Source: Atherix ibis
Taxonomy: Eukaryota; Arthropoda; Insecta; Diptera; Athericidae
Length of the DNA: 64,000 nucleotides
Assembly: GCA_958298945.1 (NCBI GenBank)
Contig: OY282608.1
Span: 81,020,806-81,084,805 of the forward strand
Reading direction: 5' to 3'
Below, one piece after another: positions 1 through 14,392 of this stretch. The notes beneath the pieces are model-generated. The model saw only the letters and a program-made list of their open reading frames with translations. It was not told the DNA's origin and searched no databases. How positions within the stretch are numbered: position 1 is the first letter of the stretch; the number at the start of each line of letters is the position of its first letter. A program made the translations under genes and the position numbers.

Positions 1-2650
1 AACCAACAAACCAACAAACCAACAAACCAACAAACCAACAAACCAACAAGCCAACAAACCCAAAAACCAACAAACGAACAAACCAACAAACAAACAAGCC
101 AACAAACCAACAAACCAACAAACCAACAAGCCAACAAACCAACAAGCCAACAAACCAACAAGCCAACAAACCAACAAACAAATAAACCAACAAACCAACA
201 AACCAACAAACCAATAAACCAACAAACCAACAAACCAACAAACCAACAAGCCAACAAGCCAACAAGCCAACAAACCAAAAAACCAACAAACGAACAAACC
301 AACAAACCAACAAGCCCACAAACCAAAAAACCAACAAACGAACAAACCAACAAACAAACAAGCCAACAAACTAACAAACCAACAAACCAACAAGCCAACA
401 AACCAACAAGCCAACAAACCAACAAGCCAACAAACCAACAAACAAATAAACCAACAAACCAACAAACCAACAAACCAATAAACCAATAAACCAACAAACC
501 AACAAACCAACAAACCAACAAACCAACAAACCAACAAACCAACAAACGAACAAACCAACAAACCAAAAAACTAACAAACGAACAAACCAACAAACCAACA
601 AACCAAAAAACCAACAAACCAACAAATTAACGAACCAACAAGCCAACAATCTAACAAACCAACAAACCAACAAACCGACAAACCAACAAGCCAACAAACC
701 AACAAACGAACAAACCAACAAACCAACAAACCAACAAACCAACAAGCCAACAAACCAAAAAACCAACAAGCCAATAAACCAACAAGCCAATAAACCAGCA
801 AACCAACAAACCAACAAACCAACAAACCAACAAACCAACAAACCAACAAACAAACGAACCAACAAACCAACAAAACAACAAACCAACAAACAAATTAACC
901 AACAAACCAACAAGCCAACAAACCAACAAGTAAAACAAACCAACAAACAAATAAACCAACAAACCAACAAACCAACAAACCAACAAACCAACAAACCAAC
1001 AAACTAACAAACCAACAAACCAACAAACCAACAAGCCAACAAGCTAACAAAACAAAAAAACAATAAACGAACAAACCAACAAACCAACAAACCAACAAAC
1101 GAACAAACCAACAAACCAAAAAACCAACAAACGAACAAACCAACAAACCAACAAACCAACAAACCAACAAACCAACAAGCCAACAAACCAAAAAACCAAC
1201 AAACCAACAAACCAACAAACCAACAAACCAACGAACCAACAAACCAACAAACCAACAAACCAACAAACCGACAAACCAACAAGCCAACAAACCAACAAAC
1301 GAACAAACCAACAAACCAACAAACCAACAAACAAACAAGCCAACAAACCAAAAAACCAACAAACCAATAAACCAACAAACCAACAAACCAAAAAACCAAC
1401 AAACCAACAAGCCAAAAAACCAACAAACCAACAAACCAACAAACCAACAAGCCAACAAGCGACAAACCAACAAACAAACAAACCACCAAACCAACAAACA
1501 AACAAGCCAACAAACCAACAAGCCAACAAACCAAAAAACAAATAAACCAACAAACCAACAAACCAACAAACCAACAAACCAACAAACCAACAAACCAACA
1601 AACCAACAAACCAACAAACCAACAAACCAACAAACCAACAAACCAACAAACCAACAAGCCAACAAACCCAAAAACCAACAAACGAACAAACCAACAAACA
1701 AACAAGCCAACAAACCAACAAACCAACAAACCAACAAACCAACAAACCAACAAGCCAACAAACCAACAAGCCAACAAACCAACAAACAAATAAACCAACA
1801 AACCAACAAACCAACAAACCAATAAACCAAAAAACCAACAAACCAACAAACCAACAAGCCAACAAGCCAACAAGCCAACAAACCAAAAAACCAAAAAACC
1901 AACAAACGAACAAACCAACAAACCAACAAGCCCACAAACCAAAAAACCAACAAACGAACAAACCAACAAACAAACAAGCCAACAAACCAACAAACCAACA
2001 AACCAACAAGCCAACAAACCAACAAGCCAACAAACCAACAAGCCAACAAACCAACAAACAAATAAACCAACAAACCAACAAACCAACAAACCAATAAACC
2101 AATAAACCAACAAACGAACAAACCAACAAACCAACAAACCAACAAACCAACAAACCAACAAACGAACAAACCAACAAACCAAAAAACTAACAAACGAACA
2201 AACCAACAAACCAACAAACCAAAAAACCAACAAACCAACAAATTAACGAACCAACAAGCCAACAATCTAACAAACCAACAAACCAACAAACCGACAAACC
2301 AACAAGCCAACAAACCAACAAACGAACAAACCAACAAACCAACAAACCAACAAACCAACAAGCCAACAAACCAAAAAACCAACAAGCCAATAAACCAACA
2401 AGCCAATAAACCAGCAAACCAACAAACCAACAAACCAACAAACCAACAAACCAACAAACAAACGAACCAACAAACCAACAAAACAACAAACCAACAAACA
2501 AATTAACCAACAAACCAGCAAGCCAACAAACCAACAAGTAAAACAAACCAACAAACAAATAAACCAACAAACCAACAAACCAACAAACCAACAAACCAAC
2601 AAACCAACAAATCAACAAACCAACAAACCAACAAACCAACAAACCAACAA
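1..2650. repeat. Tandem duplication, period 1,608-1,616 bases (first copy cut by window start)
   Basis: Rare variants recur at constant spacing: AAACCCAAAAACC near 59 and 1,667 (1,608); GCCCAC at 314 and 1,930 (1,616); AAATAAACC at 444 and 2,060 (1,616); CTAACAAACG at 571 and 2,187 (1,616); ATTAACG at 626 and 2,242 (1,616); GTAAAAC at 930 and 2,538 (1,608). The 8-base changes in offset are gains or losses of one unit. Similarity ends at about 1,040 in copy 1 and 2,648 in copy 2. Confidence 0.85.
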
Positions 2651-3229
2651 ACCATCAAACCAACAAGCCAACAAGCCAACAAACCAACAAACCATCAAAC
2701 CAACAAACCAACAATCCAACAAGCCAACAAGCCAACAAGCCAAGAAGCCAACAAGCCAACATACGAACAAACCAACAAACAAACAAACCAACAAACCAAC
2801 AAACCAACAAACCAACAAACCAACAAACCAACAAAACAACAAACCAAAAAACAAACGAACCAACAAACCAACAAAACAACAAACCAACAAACAAATTAAC
2901 CAACAAACCAACAAACCAACAAACCAACGAAGCAACAAACGAACAAGCCAACTAACGAACAAAACGAACAAGCCAACAAACCAACAAACGAAAAAACCAA
3001 CAAACTAACAAACCAAAAAACCAACAAACGAACAAACCAACAAACCAACAAACCAACAAACGAACAAACCAACAAACCAAAAAATAACAAACGAACAAAC
3101 CAAAAAACCAACAAGCAAACAAACCATAAAACCAACAAGCCAAGAAGCCAACAAAACAATAAGCCAACAAACGAACAAAACAAACAAGCCAACAAACCAA
3201 CAAACCAAAAAACCAACAAACCAACAAAC

Positions 3230-3665
3230 CAAAAAACCAACAAACGAACAATCCAACAAACCAACAAACCAACAAACGAACAAACCAACAAACCAAAAAA
3301 CCAACAAACGAACAAACCAACAAACCGACAAACCAACAAGCCAACAAACAAAAAAACCAACAAACCAACAAACCAAAAAACCAACAAACGAACAATCCAA
3401 CAAACCAACAAACCAACAAACGAACAAACCAACAAACCAAAAAACCAACAAACGAACAAACCAACAAACCGACAAACCAACAAGCCAACAAACAAAAAAA
3501 CCTACAAACCAACAAACCAACAAACCAACAAACCAACAAACCAACAAAACAACAAGCCAACAAACCAACAAACCAACAAACGAACAAACCAACAAACCAA
3601 AAAACCAACAAACGAACAAACCAACAAACCGACAAACCAACAAGCCAACAAACAAAAAAACCAAC
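3230..3665. repeat. Short higher-order tandem repeat, 144- and 160-base periods
   Basis: A block holding AACCAAAA, AACGAACA, ATCCAACA and AACCGACA variants is repeated locally. The rare ATCC variant sits at 3,251 and 3,395 (144 bases = 18 units). The AACCGACA variant has its G at 3,327, 3,471 and 3,631 (144 and 160 bases = 18 and 20 units). It is the smallest clear multi-unit repeat in the left part of the array. Confidence 0.8.
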
Positions 3666-3699
3666 AAACCAACAAACCAACAAACCAACAAACCAACAA

Positions 3700-4700
3700 A
3701 CCAACAAGCCAACAAACCAACAAATCAACAAAACAACAAGCCAACAAACCAACAAACCAACAAGCCAACCAGCGAACAAACCAACAAACAAACAAACCAA
3801 CAAACTAACAAACCAACAATTCAACAAACCAGCAAGCCAACAAACCAACAAACCAACAAGCCAACAAGCCAACAAGCCAACAAACCAACAAGCCAACAAA
3901 CCAACAAACAAATAAACCAACAAACCAATAAACCAACAAACCAACAAACCAACAGGCCAACAAGCCAACAAACCAACAAACGAACTAACGAACAAACCAA
4001 CAAACCAACATACCAACAAACCAACAAACCAACAAACCAACAAGCCAACAAACCAACAAACCAAGAAGCCAACAAGCCAACAAACCAAAAAACCAACAAA
4101 CGAACAAACCAACAAACAAACAAACCAACAAACCAACAAACCAACAAACAAACAAACCAACAAACCAACAAACAAAAAAACCAACAAAACAAAAAACCAA
4201 CAAACCAACAATCCAACAAACCAACAAACGAACAAACCAACATCCCAACAAGCCAACAAACCAACAAGCCAACAAGCCAACAAACCAACAAACCAACAAA
4301 CCACAAACCAACAAGCCAACAAACCAAAAAACCAACAAGCCAACAAGCCAACAAACCAAAAAAACCAACAAACGAACAAACCAACAAACCATCAAACCAA
4401 CAAACCAACAAACCAACAAAGCAACAAGTCAACAAGCCAACAAGACAACAAACCACTAATCCAAGAAACGAACAAACCAACAAACAAACAAACCAACAAA
4501 CCAACAAACCAACAAACCAACAAACCAACAAACAAACAAACCAACAAACCAACAAAACAACAAACCAACAAACAAATAAACCAACAAACAAACAAACCAA
4601 CAAACCAACAAACCAACAAACGAACAAGCCAACAAACCAACAAACCAAAAAACCAACAAGCAAACAAACCAACAAACCAACAAGCCAAAAAAATTAACAA
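3700..4700. repeat. CACTAATCC block, copy 1
   Basis: This is the first of four blocks that share an ordered set of rare variants: CCAACCAGC, then TTCAACAAACCAGCAAGCC (TTC at 3,820), then CGAACTAACGAAC, then CACTAATCCAAGAAAC (4,454). The distance from TTC to CACTAATCC is 634 bases here, against 429 or 402 in the other copies, so this copy is longer by about 205-230 bases. Confidence 0.75.
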
Positions 4701-7490
4701 GCCAACAAACGAACAAACCAACAAGCTAACAAACCAACAAACCAACAAACCAACAAACCAACAAACTAAAAAACCAACAAACGAATAAACCAACAAACCA
4801 ACAAACCAACAAACCAACAAACGAACAAACCAACAAACCAAAAAACCAACAAACGAATAAACCAACAAACCAACAAACCAACAAACCAACAAACCAACAA
4901 ACCAACAAACCAACAAACCAACAAACCAAAAAACCAACAAACGAATAAACCAACAAACCAACAAACCAACAAACCAACAAACCAACAAACCAACAAACCA
5001 ACAAGCCAACAACCCAACAAACCAACAAACCAAAAAACCAACAAGCCAACAAACCAACAAACGGACAAACCAACAAACCAACAAACCATCAAGTCAACAA
5101 ACCAAAAAACCAACAAACCAATAAACCAACAAACCAATAAACCAACAAACCAACAAACCAACAAACCAAAAAACCAACAAACTAACAAACCAACAAACCA
5201 ACAAGCCAACAAGCCAACAAACCAACAAACAAACAAACCAACAAACCAACAAACGAACAAGCCAACAAACCAACAAACCAACAAGCCAACAAGCCAACAA
5301 ACAAATAAACCAACACACCAACAAACCAACAGTCCAACAAACCAACAAACCAACAAGCCAACAAGCCAACAAACCAAAAAACCAATAAACAAACAAACCA
5401 ACAAACCAACAAACCAACAAACGAACAAACCAACAAACCAAAAAACCAACAAACGAACAAACCAACAAACCAACAAACCAACAAGCCAACAAACCAAAAA
5501 ACCAACAAACCAACAAACCAACAAAACAAAAAACCAACGAACCAACAAACCAACAAACCAACAAACCAACAAACCAACAAACCGACAAACCAACAAGCCA
5601 ACAAACCAACAAACGAACAAACCAACAAACCAACAAATTAACAAACCAACAAGCCAACAAACCAAAAAACCAACAAACCAATAAACCAACAATCCAATAA
5701 ACCAACAAACCAACAAACCAAAAAACCAACAAACCAACAAACCAAAAAATCAACAAACCAACAAACCAACAAACCAACAAGCCAACAAACAAACAAACCA
5801 ACAAACAAACAAACCAACAAACTAACAAACCAACAAGCCAACAAACCAACAAGCCAACAAACCAACAAGCCAACAAAACAACAAGCCAACAAACCAACAA
5901 CCCAGCAATCCAACAAACCAACAAACCAACAAGCCAACAAACCAACAAGCCAACAAACCAACAAACAAATAAACCAACAAACCAACAAACCAACAAACCA
6001 ACAAACCAACAAACCAACAAACCAACAAACCTACAAACCAACAAACCAACAAACCAACAAACCAACAAACCAAAAAACCAACAAGCAAACAAACCAACAA
6101 ACCAACAAGCCAAAAAAATCAACAAGCCAACAAACGAACAAACCAACAAGCTAACAAACCAACAAACCAACAAACCAACAAACCAACAAACCAACAAACC
6201 AAAAAACCAACAAACGAATAAACCAACAAACCAACAAACCAACAAACCAACAAACGAACAAACCAACAAACCAAAAAACCAACAAACGAATAAACCAACA
6301 AACCAACAAACCAACAAACCAACAAACCAACAAACCAACAAACCAACAAACCAAAAAACCAACAAACGAATAAACCAACAAACCAACAAACCAACAAACC
6401 AACAAACCAACAAACCAACAAGCCAACAAACCAACAAACCAACAAACCAAAAAACCAACAAGCCAACAAACCAACAAACGAACAAACCAACAAACCAACA
6501 AACCATCAAGTCAACAAACCAAAAAACCAACAAACCAATAAACCAACAAACCAATAAACCAACAAACCAACAAACCAACAAACCAAAAAACCAACAAACT
6601 AACAAACCAACAAACCAACTAGCCAACAAGCCAACAAACCAACAAACAAACAAACCAACAAACCAACAAACCAACAAGCCAACAAACCAACAAACCAACA
6701 AGCCAACAAGCCAACAAACAAAATAAACCAACAAACCAACAAACCAACAAACCAACCAACCATCAGTCCAACAAACCAACAAACCAACAAGCCAACAAGC
6801 CAACAAACCAAAAAACCAATAAACAAACAAACCAACAAACCAACAAACCAACAGACGAACAAACCAACAAACCAAAAAACCAACAAACGAACAAACCAAC
6901 AAACCAACAAACCAACAAGCCAACAAACCAAAAAACCAACAAACCAACAAACCAACAAACCAACAAACCAACGAACCAACAAACCAACAAACCAACAAAC
7001 CAACAAACCAACAAACCGACAAACCAACAAGCCAACAAACCAACAAACGAACAAACCAACAAACCAACAAATTAACAAACCAACAAGCCAACAAACCAAA
7101 AAACCAACAAACCAATAAACCAACAATCCAATAAACCAACAAACCAACAAACCAAAAAACCAACAAACCAACAAACCAAAAAACCAACAAACCAACAAAC
7201 CAACAAACCAACAAGCCAACAAACAAACAAACCAACAAACAAACAAACCAACAAACCAACAAACCAACAAGCCAACAAACCAACAAGCCAACAAACCAAC
7301 AAGCCAACAAAACAACAAGCCAACAAACCAACAACCCAGCAAACCAACAAACCAACAAACCAACAAGCCAACAAACCAACAAGCCAACAAACCAACAAAC
7401 AAATAAACCAACAAACCAACAAACCAACAAACCAACAAACCAACAAACCAACAAACCAACAAACCTACAAACCAACAAACCAACAAACCA
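4640..7490. repeat. Tandem duplication, period 1,417-1,434 bases
   Basis: Paired markers: CTAAC at 4,726 and 6,151 (1,425); the G of TCAAGTCAAC at 5,093 and 6,510 (1,417); CTAAC at 5,182 and 6,599 (1,417); AGTCC at 5,331 and 6,765 (1,434); ATTAAC at 5,637 and 7,071 (1,434); CCCAGC at 5,901 and 7,335 (1,434); CTAC at 6,031 and 7,465 (1,434). The two copies abut near 6.06 kb. The stepwise offsets show small internal unit gains and losses after duplication. Confidence 0.85.
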
Positions 7491-9230
7491 ACAAGCCAAC
7501 AAACCAAAATACCAACAAACGAACAAACCAACAAACAAACAAGTCAACAAACCAACAAACCAACAAACCAACAAGCCAACAAACCAACAAGCCAACAAAC
7601 AAATAAACCAACAAACCAGCAAACCAACAAACCAACAAACCAACAAACCAACAAACCAACAAGCCAACAAACCAAAAAACCAACAAACCAAAAAACCAAC
7701 AAACGAACAATCCAACAAACCAAGAAACCAACAAATGAACAAACCAACAAACCAAAAATCCAACAAACGAACAAACCAACAAACCAACAAACCAACAAGC
7801 CAACAAACAAAAAAAACCAACAAACCAACAAACCAACAAACCAACAAACCAACAAACCAACAAGCCAACAAACCAACAAATCAACAAAACAACAAGCCAA
7901 CAAACAAACAAACCAACAAGCCAACCAGCAAACAAACCAACAAACAACAAACCGACAAACCAACAATTCAACAAACCAGCAAGCCAACAAACCAACAAAC
8001 CAACAAGCCAACAAGCCAACAAGCCAACAAACCAACAAGCCAACAAACCAACAAACAAATAAACCAACAAACCAACAAACCAACAAACCAACAAACCAAC
8101 AAACCAACAAACCAACAAGCCAACAAGCCAACAAATCAACAAACGAACTAACGAACAAACCAACAAACCAAAAAACCAACAAACCAACAAACCAACAAGC
8201 CAACAAACCAACAAACCAAGAAGCCAACAAGCCAACAAACCAAAAAACCAACAAACGAACAAACCAACAAACCAACAAACAAACAAACCAACAAACCAAA
8301 AAAACCAACAAACGAACAAACCAACAAACCATCAAACCAACAAACCAACAAACCAACAAAGCAACAAGCCAACAAGCCAACAAACCACTAATCCAAGAAA
8401 CGAACAAACCAACAAACAAACAAACCAACAAACCAACAAACCAACAAACCAACAAACCAACAAACAAACAAACCAACAAACCAACAAAACAAGAAATTAA
8501 CAAACAAATAAACCAACAAACAAACAAACCAACAAACCAACAAACCAACAAACGAACAAGCCAACAAACCAACAAACCAAAAAAACAACAAACAAACAAA
8601 CCAACAAACCAACAAGCCAAAAAAATCAACAAGCCAACAAATGAACAAACCAACAAGCTAACAAACCAACAAACCAACAAACCAACAAACGAAAAAACCA
8701 ACAAACGAACAAACCAACAAATCAACAAACCATCAAACGAACAAACCAACAAACCAAAAAACCAACAAACGAACAAACCAACAAACCAACAAACCAAAAA
8801 GCCAACAAACCAAAAAACCAACAAACCAACAAACCAACAAACCAACAAACTAACAAACCAACAAACCAACAAGCCAACAAACCAACAAACCAACAAACCA
8901 ACTAACCGACAAACCAACAAGCCAACAAACCAACAAACGAACAAACCAACAAACCAACAAACCAACAAACCATCAAGTCAACAAACCAATAAACCAACAA
9001 ACCAATAAACCAACAAACCAACAAACCAAAAAACCAACAAACCAACAAACCAACAAACCAACAAACCAACAAGCCAACAAGCCAACAAACCAACAAACGA
9101 ACAAACCAACAAACCAACAAACCAACAAGCCAACAAACCAACAAACCAACAAGCCAACAAGCCAACAAACAAATAAACCAACAAACCAACAAACCAACAT
9201 ACAAACAAACCAACAGTCCAACAAACCAAC
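7490..9230. repeat. CACTAATCC block copy 2 followed by a TCAAGTCAAC block
   Basis: It contains CCAACCAGC near 7,920, TTCAAC at 7,967, CGAACTAACGAAC near 8,150 and CACTAATCCAAGAAAC at 8,396, then the TCAAGTCAAC marker (G at 8,977) and AGTCC at 9,215. It is a diverged relative of the 3.7-5.4 kb region. The first 350 bases (7,490-7,840) hold only ordinary variant units. Confidence 0.65.
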
Positions 9231-11702
9231 AAACCAACAAGCCAACAAGCCAACAAACCAAAAAACCAATAAACGAACAAACCAACAAACCAACAAACCA
9301 ACAAACGAACAAACCAACAAACCAAAAAACCAACAAACGAACAAACCAACAAACCAACAAACCAACAAGCCAACAAACCAAAAAACCAACAAACCAACAA
9401 ACCAACAAACCAACAAACCAACAAACCAACGAACCAACAAACCAACAAACCAACAAACCAACAAACCAACAAACCAACAAACCGATAAACCAACAAGCCA
9501 ACAAACCAACAAACGAACAAACCAACATACCAACAAACTAACAAACCAACAAACCAACAAACCAAAAAACCAACAAACCAATAAACCAACAAGCCAATAA
9601 ACCAACAAACCAACAAACCAAAAAACCAACAAACCAACAAACCAAAAAACCAACAAACCAACAAACCAACAAACCAACAAGCCAACAAACGACCAAACCA
9701 ATAAACAAACCAACAAACCAACAAACCAACAAGCCAGCAAACCAACAAGCCAACAATCCAACAAACAAATAAACCAACAAACCAACAAACCAACAAACCA
9801 GCAAACCAACAAACCAACAAACCAACAAGCCAACAAACCAACAAGCCAACAAACGAACAAACAAATAAACCAACAAACCAACAAACCAACAAATCAACAA
9901 ACCAACAAACCAACAAACCAACAAACCAACAAGCCAACAAACCAAAAAATCAACAAACGAACAAACCAACAAACAAACAAGTCAACAAACCAACAAACCA
10001 ACAAACCAATAAGCCAACTAACCAACAAGCCAACAAACAAATAAACCAACAAACCAGCAAACCAACAAACCAACAAACCAACAAACCAACAAACCAGCAA
10101 ACCAACAAGCCAACAAGCGAACAAGCCAAAAAACCAAAAAACCAACAAACGAACAAACCAACAAACCAACAAACCAACAAACCAACAAACGAAAAAACGA
10201 ACAAACCAAAAAACCAACAAACGAACAAACCAACAAACCTACAAACCAATAAGCCAACAAACCAAAAAACAACAAACCAACGAAACAACAAGCCAACAAA
10301 CCAACAAACCAACAAACCAACAAACCGACAAACCAACAAGCCAACAAGCCAACAAGCCAACAAACCAACAAACGAACAAACCAACAAACCAACAAACTAA
10401 CAAGCCAACAAACCAAAAAACCATCAAAGCCAATAAACCAACAAGCCAATAAACCAATAAACCAACAAACCAACAAGCCAACAAGCCAACAAACCAAAAA
10501 ACCAATAAACGAACAAACCAACAAACCAACAAACCAACAAACGAACAAACCAACAAACCAAAAAACCAACAAACGAACAAACCAACAAACCAACAAACCA
10601 ACAAGCCAACAAACCAAAAAACCAACAAACCAACAAACCAACAAACCAACAAACCAACAAACCAACGAACCAACAAACCAACAAACCAACAAACCAACAA
10701 ACCAACAAACCAACAAACCGATAAACCAACAAGCCAACAAACCAACAAACGAACAAACCAACATACCAACAAACTAACAAACCAACAAACCAACAAACCA
10801 AAAAACCAACAAACCAATAAACCAACAAGCCAATAAACCAACAAACCAACAAACCAAAAAACCAACAAACCAACAAACCAAAAAACCAACAAACCAACAA
10901 ACCAACAAACCAACAAGCCAACAAACGACCAAACCAATAAACAAACCAACAAACCAACAAACCAACAAGCCAGCAAACCAACAAGCCAACAATCCAACAA
11001 ACAAATAAACCAACAAACCAACAAACCAACAAACCAGCAAACCAACAAACCAACAAACCAACAAGCCAACAAACCAACAAGCCAACAAACGAACAAACAA
11101 ATAAACCAACAAACCAACAAACCAACAAATCAACAAACCAACAAACCAACAAACCAACAAACCAACAAGCCAACAAACCAAAAAATCAACAAACGAACAA
11201 ACCAACAAACAAACAAGTCAACAAACCAACAAACCAACAAACCAATAAGCCAACTAACCAACAAGCCAACAAACAAATAAACCAACAAACCAGCAAACCA
11301 ACAAACCAACAAACCAACAAACCAACAAACCAGCAAACCAACAAGCCAACAAGCGAACAAGCCAAAAAACCAAAAAACCAACAAACGAACAAACCAACAA
11401 ACCAACAAACCAACAAACCAACAAACGAAAAAACGAACAAACCAAAAAACCAACAAACGAACAAACCAACAAACCTACAAACCAATAAGCCAACAAACCA
11501 AAAAACAACAAACCAACGAAACAACAAGCCAACAAATAAACAAACCAACAAACCAACAAACCGACAAACCAACAAGCCAACAAGCCAACAAGCCAACAAA
11601 CCAACAAACGAACAAACCAACAAACCAACAAACTAACAAGCCAACAAACCAAAAAACCATCAAAGCCAATAAACCAACAAGCCAATAAACCAATAAACCA
11701 AC
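9231..11702. repeat. Near-perfect tandem duplication, period 1,236 bases
   Basis: Offset is exactly 1,236 at every marker checked: the AACCGATA variant (GAT at 9,484 and 10,720), the CATACC to CTAAC cluster (9,538 and 10,774), CGAAACAAC (10,281 and 11,517) and CCATCAAAGCC (near 10,425 and 11,661). Copies are about 9,231-10,466 and 10,467-11,702 and abut directly. The only differences I noticed are adjacent substitutions near 11,536 (AAATAAACAAACC against AAACCAACAAACC). This is one of the youngest events in the left domain. 1,236 is not a multiple of 8, so each copy carries a net 4-base phase shift. Confidence 0.92.
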
Positions 11703-14392
11703 AAACCAACAAACCAACAAACCAACAAACCAACAAACCAAAAAACCAACAAACCAACAAACCAACAACCCAACAAACCAACAAGCCAACAAACAAATAA
11801 ACCAACAAACCAGCAAACCAACAAACCAACAAACCAACAAACCAACAAACCAGCAAACCAACAAGCCAACAAGCGAACAAGCCAACAAACCAAAAAACCA
11901 ACAAACGAACAAACCAACAAACCAACAAACCAACAAACCAACAAACGAACAAACCAACAAACCAAAAAACCAACAAACGAACAAACCAACAAACCAACAA
12001 ACCAACAAACCAACAAGCCAACAAACCAACAAACTAACAAACCAACAAACCAAAAAGCCAACAAACCAACAAACCAACAAACCAACAAACCGACAAACCA
12101 ACAAGCCAATAAACCAACAAACGAACAAACCAACAAACCAACAAACCAACAAACCATCAAGTCAACAAACCAAAAAACCAACAAAACAATAAACCAACAA
12201 ACCAATAAACCAACAAACCAACAAACCAACAAACCAAAAAACCAACAAACTAACAAACCAACAAACCAACAAGCCAACAAGCCAACAAACCAACAAACAA
12301 ACAAACCAACAAACCAACAAACCAACAAGCCAACAAACCAACAAACCAACAAGCCAACAAGCCAACAAACAAATAAACCAACAAACCAACAAACAAACAA
12401 ACCAACCAACCAACTGTCCAACAAACCAACAAACCAACAAGCCAACAAGCCAACAAACCAAAAAACCAATAAACGAACAAACCAACAAACCAACAAACCA
12501 ACAATCGAACAAACCAACAAACCAAAAAACCAACAAACGAACAAACCAACAAACCAACAAACCAACAAGCCAACAACCCAAAAAACCAACAAACCAACAA
12601 ACCAACAAACCAACAAACCAACGAACCAACAAACCAACAAACCAACAAACCAACAAACCAACAAACCGACAAACCAACAAGCCAACAAACCTACAAACGA
12701 ACAAACCAACAAACCAACAAACTAACAAACCAACAAGCCAACAAACCAAAAAACCAACAAACCAATAAACCAACAATCCAATAAACCAACAAACCAACAA
12801 ACCAAAAAACCAACAAACCAACAAACCAAAAAACCAACAAACCAACAAACCAACAAACCAACAAGCCAACAAACGAACAAACCAACAAACAAACAAACCA
12901 ACAAACCAACAAACCAACAAGCCAACAAACCTACAAGCCAACAAACCAACAAGCCAACAAAACAACAAGCCAACAAACCAACAAACCAGCAAACCAACAA
13001 ACCAACAAACCAACAAGCAAACAAACCAGCAAGCCAACAAACCAACAAACAAATAAACCAACAAACCAACAAACCAACAAACCAACAAACCAACAAACCA
13101 ACAAACCAACAAACCAACAAGCCAACAAACCAAAAAACCAACAAACGAACAAACCAACAAACAAACAAGTCAATAAACCAACAAACCAACAAACCAACAA
13201 GCCAACAAACCAACAAGCCAACAAACAAATAAACCAACAAACCAGCAAACCAACAAACCAACAAACCAACAAACCAACACACCAAGAAGCCAACAAACCA
13301 ACAAGCTAACAAACGAACAAAACAAACAAGCCAACAAACCAACAAACCAAAAAATTAACAAACCAACAAACCAAAAAACCAACAAACGAACAATCCAACA
13401 AACCAACAAACCAACAAACGAACAAACCAACAAACCACAAAACCAACAAACGAACAAACCAACAAACCAACAAACCAACAAGCCAACAAACAAAAAAAAA
13501 CCAACAAACCAACAAACCAACAAACCAACAAACCAACAAGCCAACAAACCAACAAATCAACAAAACAACAAGCCAACAAACAAACAAACCAACAAGCCAA
13601 CCAGCGAACAAACCAACAAACAAACAAACCAACAAACCAACAAACCAACAATTCAACAAACCAGCAAGCCAACAAACCAACAAACCAATAAGCCAACAAG
13701 CCAACAAGCCAACAAACCAACAAGCCAACAAACCAACAAACAAATAAACCAACAAACCAACAAACCAACAAACCAACAAACCAACAAACCAACAAGCCAA
13801 AAAGCCAACAAACCAACAAACGAACTAACGAACAAACCAACAAACCAACAAAACAACAAGCCAACAAACCAACAAACCAAGAAGCCAACAAGCCAACAAA
13901 CCAAAAACCAACAAACGAACAAACCAACAAACCAACAAACAAACAAACCAACAAACCAAAAAAACCAACAAACGAACAAACCAACAAACCATCAAACCAA
14001 CAAACCGACAAACCAACAAAGCAACAAGCCAACAAGCCAACAAGCCAACAAACCACTAATCCAAGAAACAAACTAACCAACAAACAAACAAACCAACAAA
14101 CCAACAAACCAACAAACCAACAAACAAACAAACCAACACACCAACAAAACAACAAATTAACAAACAAATAAACCAACAAACAAACATACCAACAAACCAA
14201 CAAACCAACAAACGAACAAGCCAACAAACCAACAAACCAAAAAACCAACAAACAAACAAACCAACAAACCAACAAGCCAAAAAAATCAACAAGCCAACAA
14301 ATGAACAAACCAACAAGCTAACAAACCAACAAACCAACAAACCAACAACCCAACAAACGAAAAAACCAACAAACGAACAAACCAACAAACCA
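11580..14392. repeat. 2,813-base duplication, first (complete) copy
   Basis: This segment is followed directly by a second copy. Anchors are CAAAGCC at 11,661 and 14,474, with the whole marker series to about 12.16 kb at offset 2,813. From about 12.4 kb the offset is 2,805 (TGTCC at 12,415 and 15,220; CTAC at 12,691 and 15,496). From about 13.5 kb it is 2,210 (TTC at 13,652 and 15,862; CACTAATCC at 14,054 and 16,264). The left edge is set by an AGCCAACA unit at 11,576 that has no partner in copy 2. Confidence 0.85.

Noticed and set aside
5094..7871. Open frame of 925 codons on the − strand
   Set aside because: Same octapeptide artefact. Overlapping frames on the same strand give the same repeat, and the frame spans a duplication boundary without any change.
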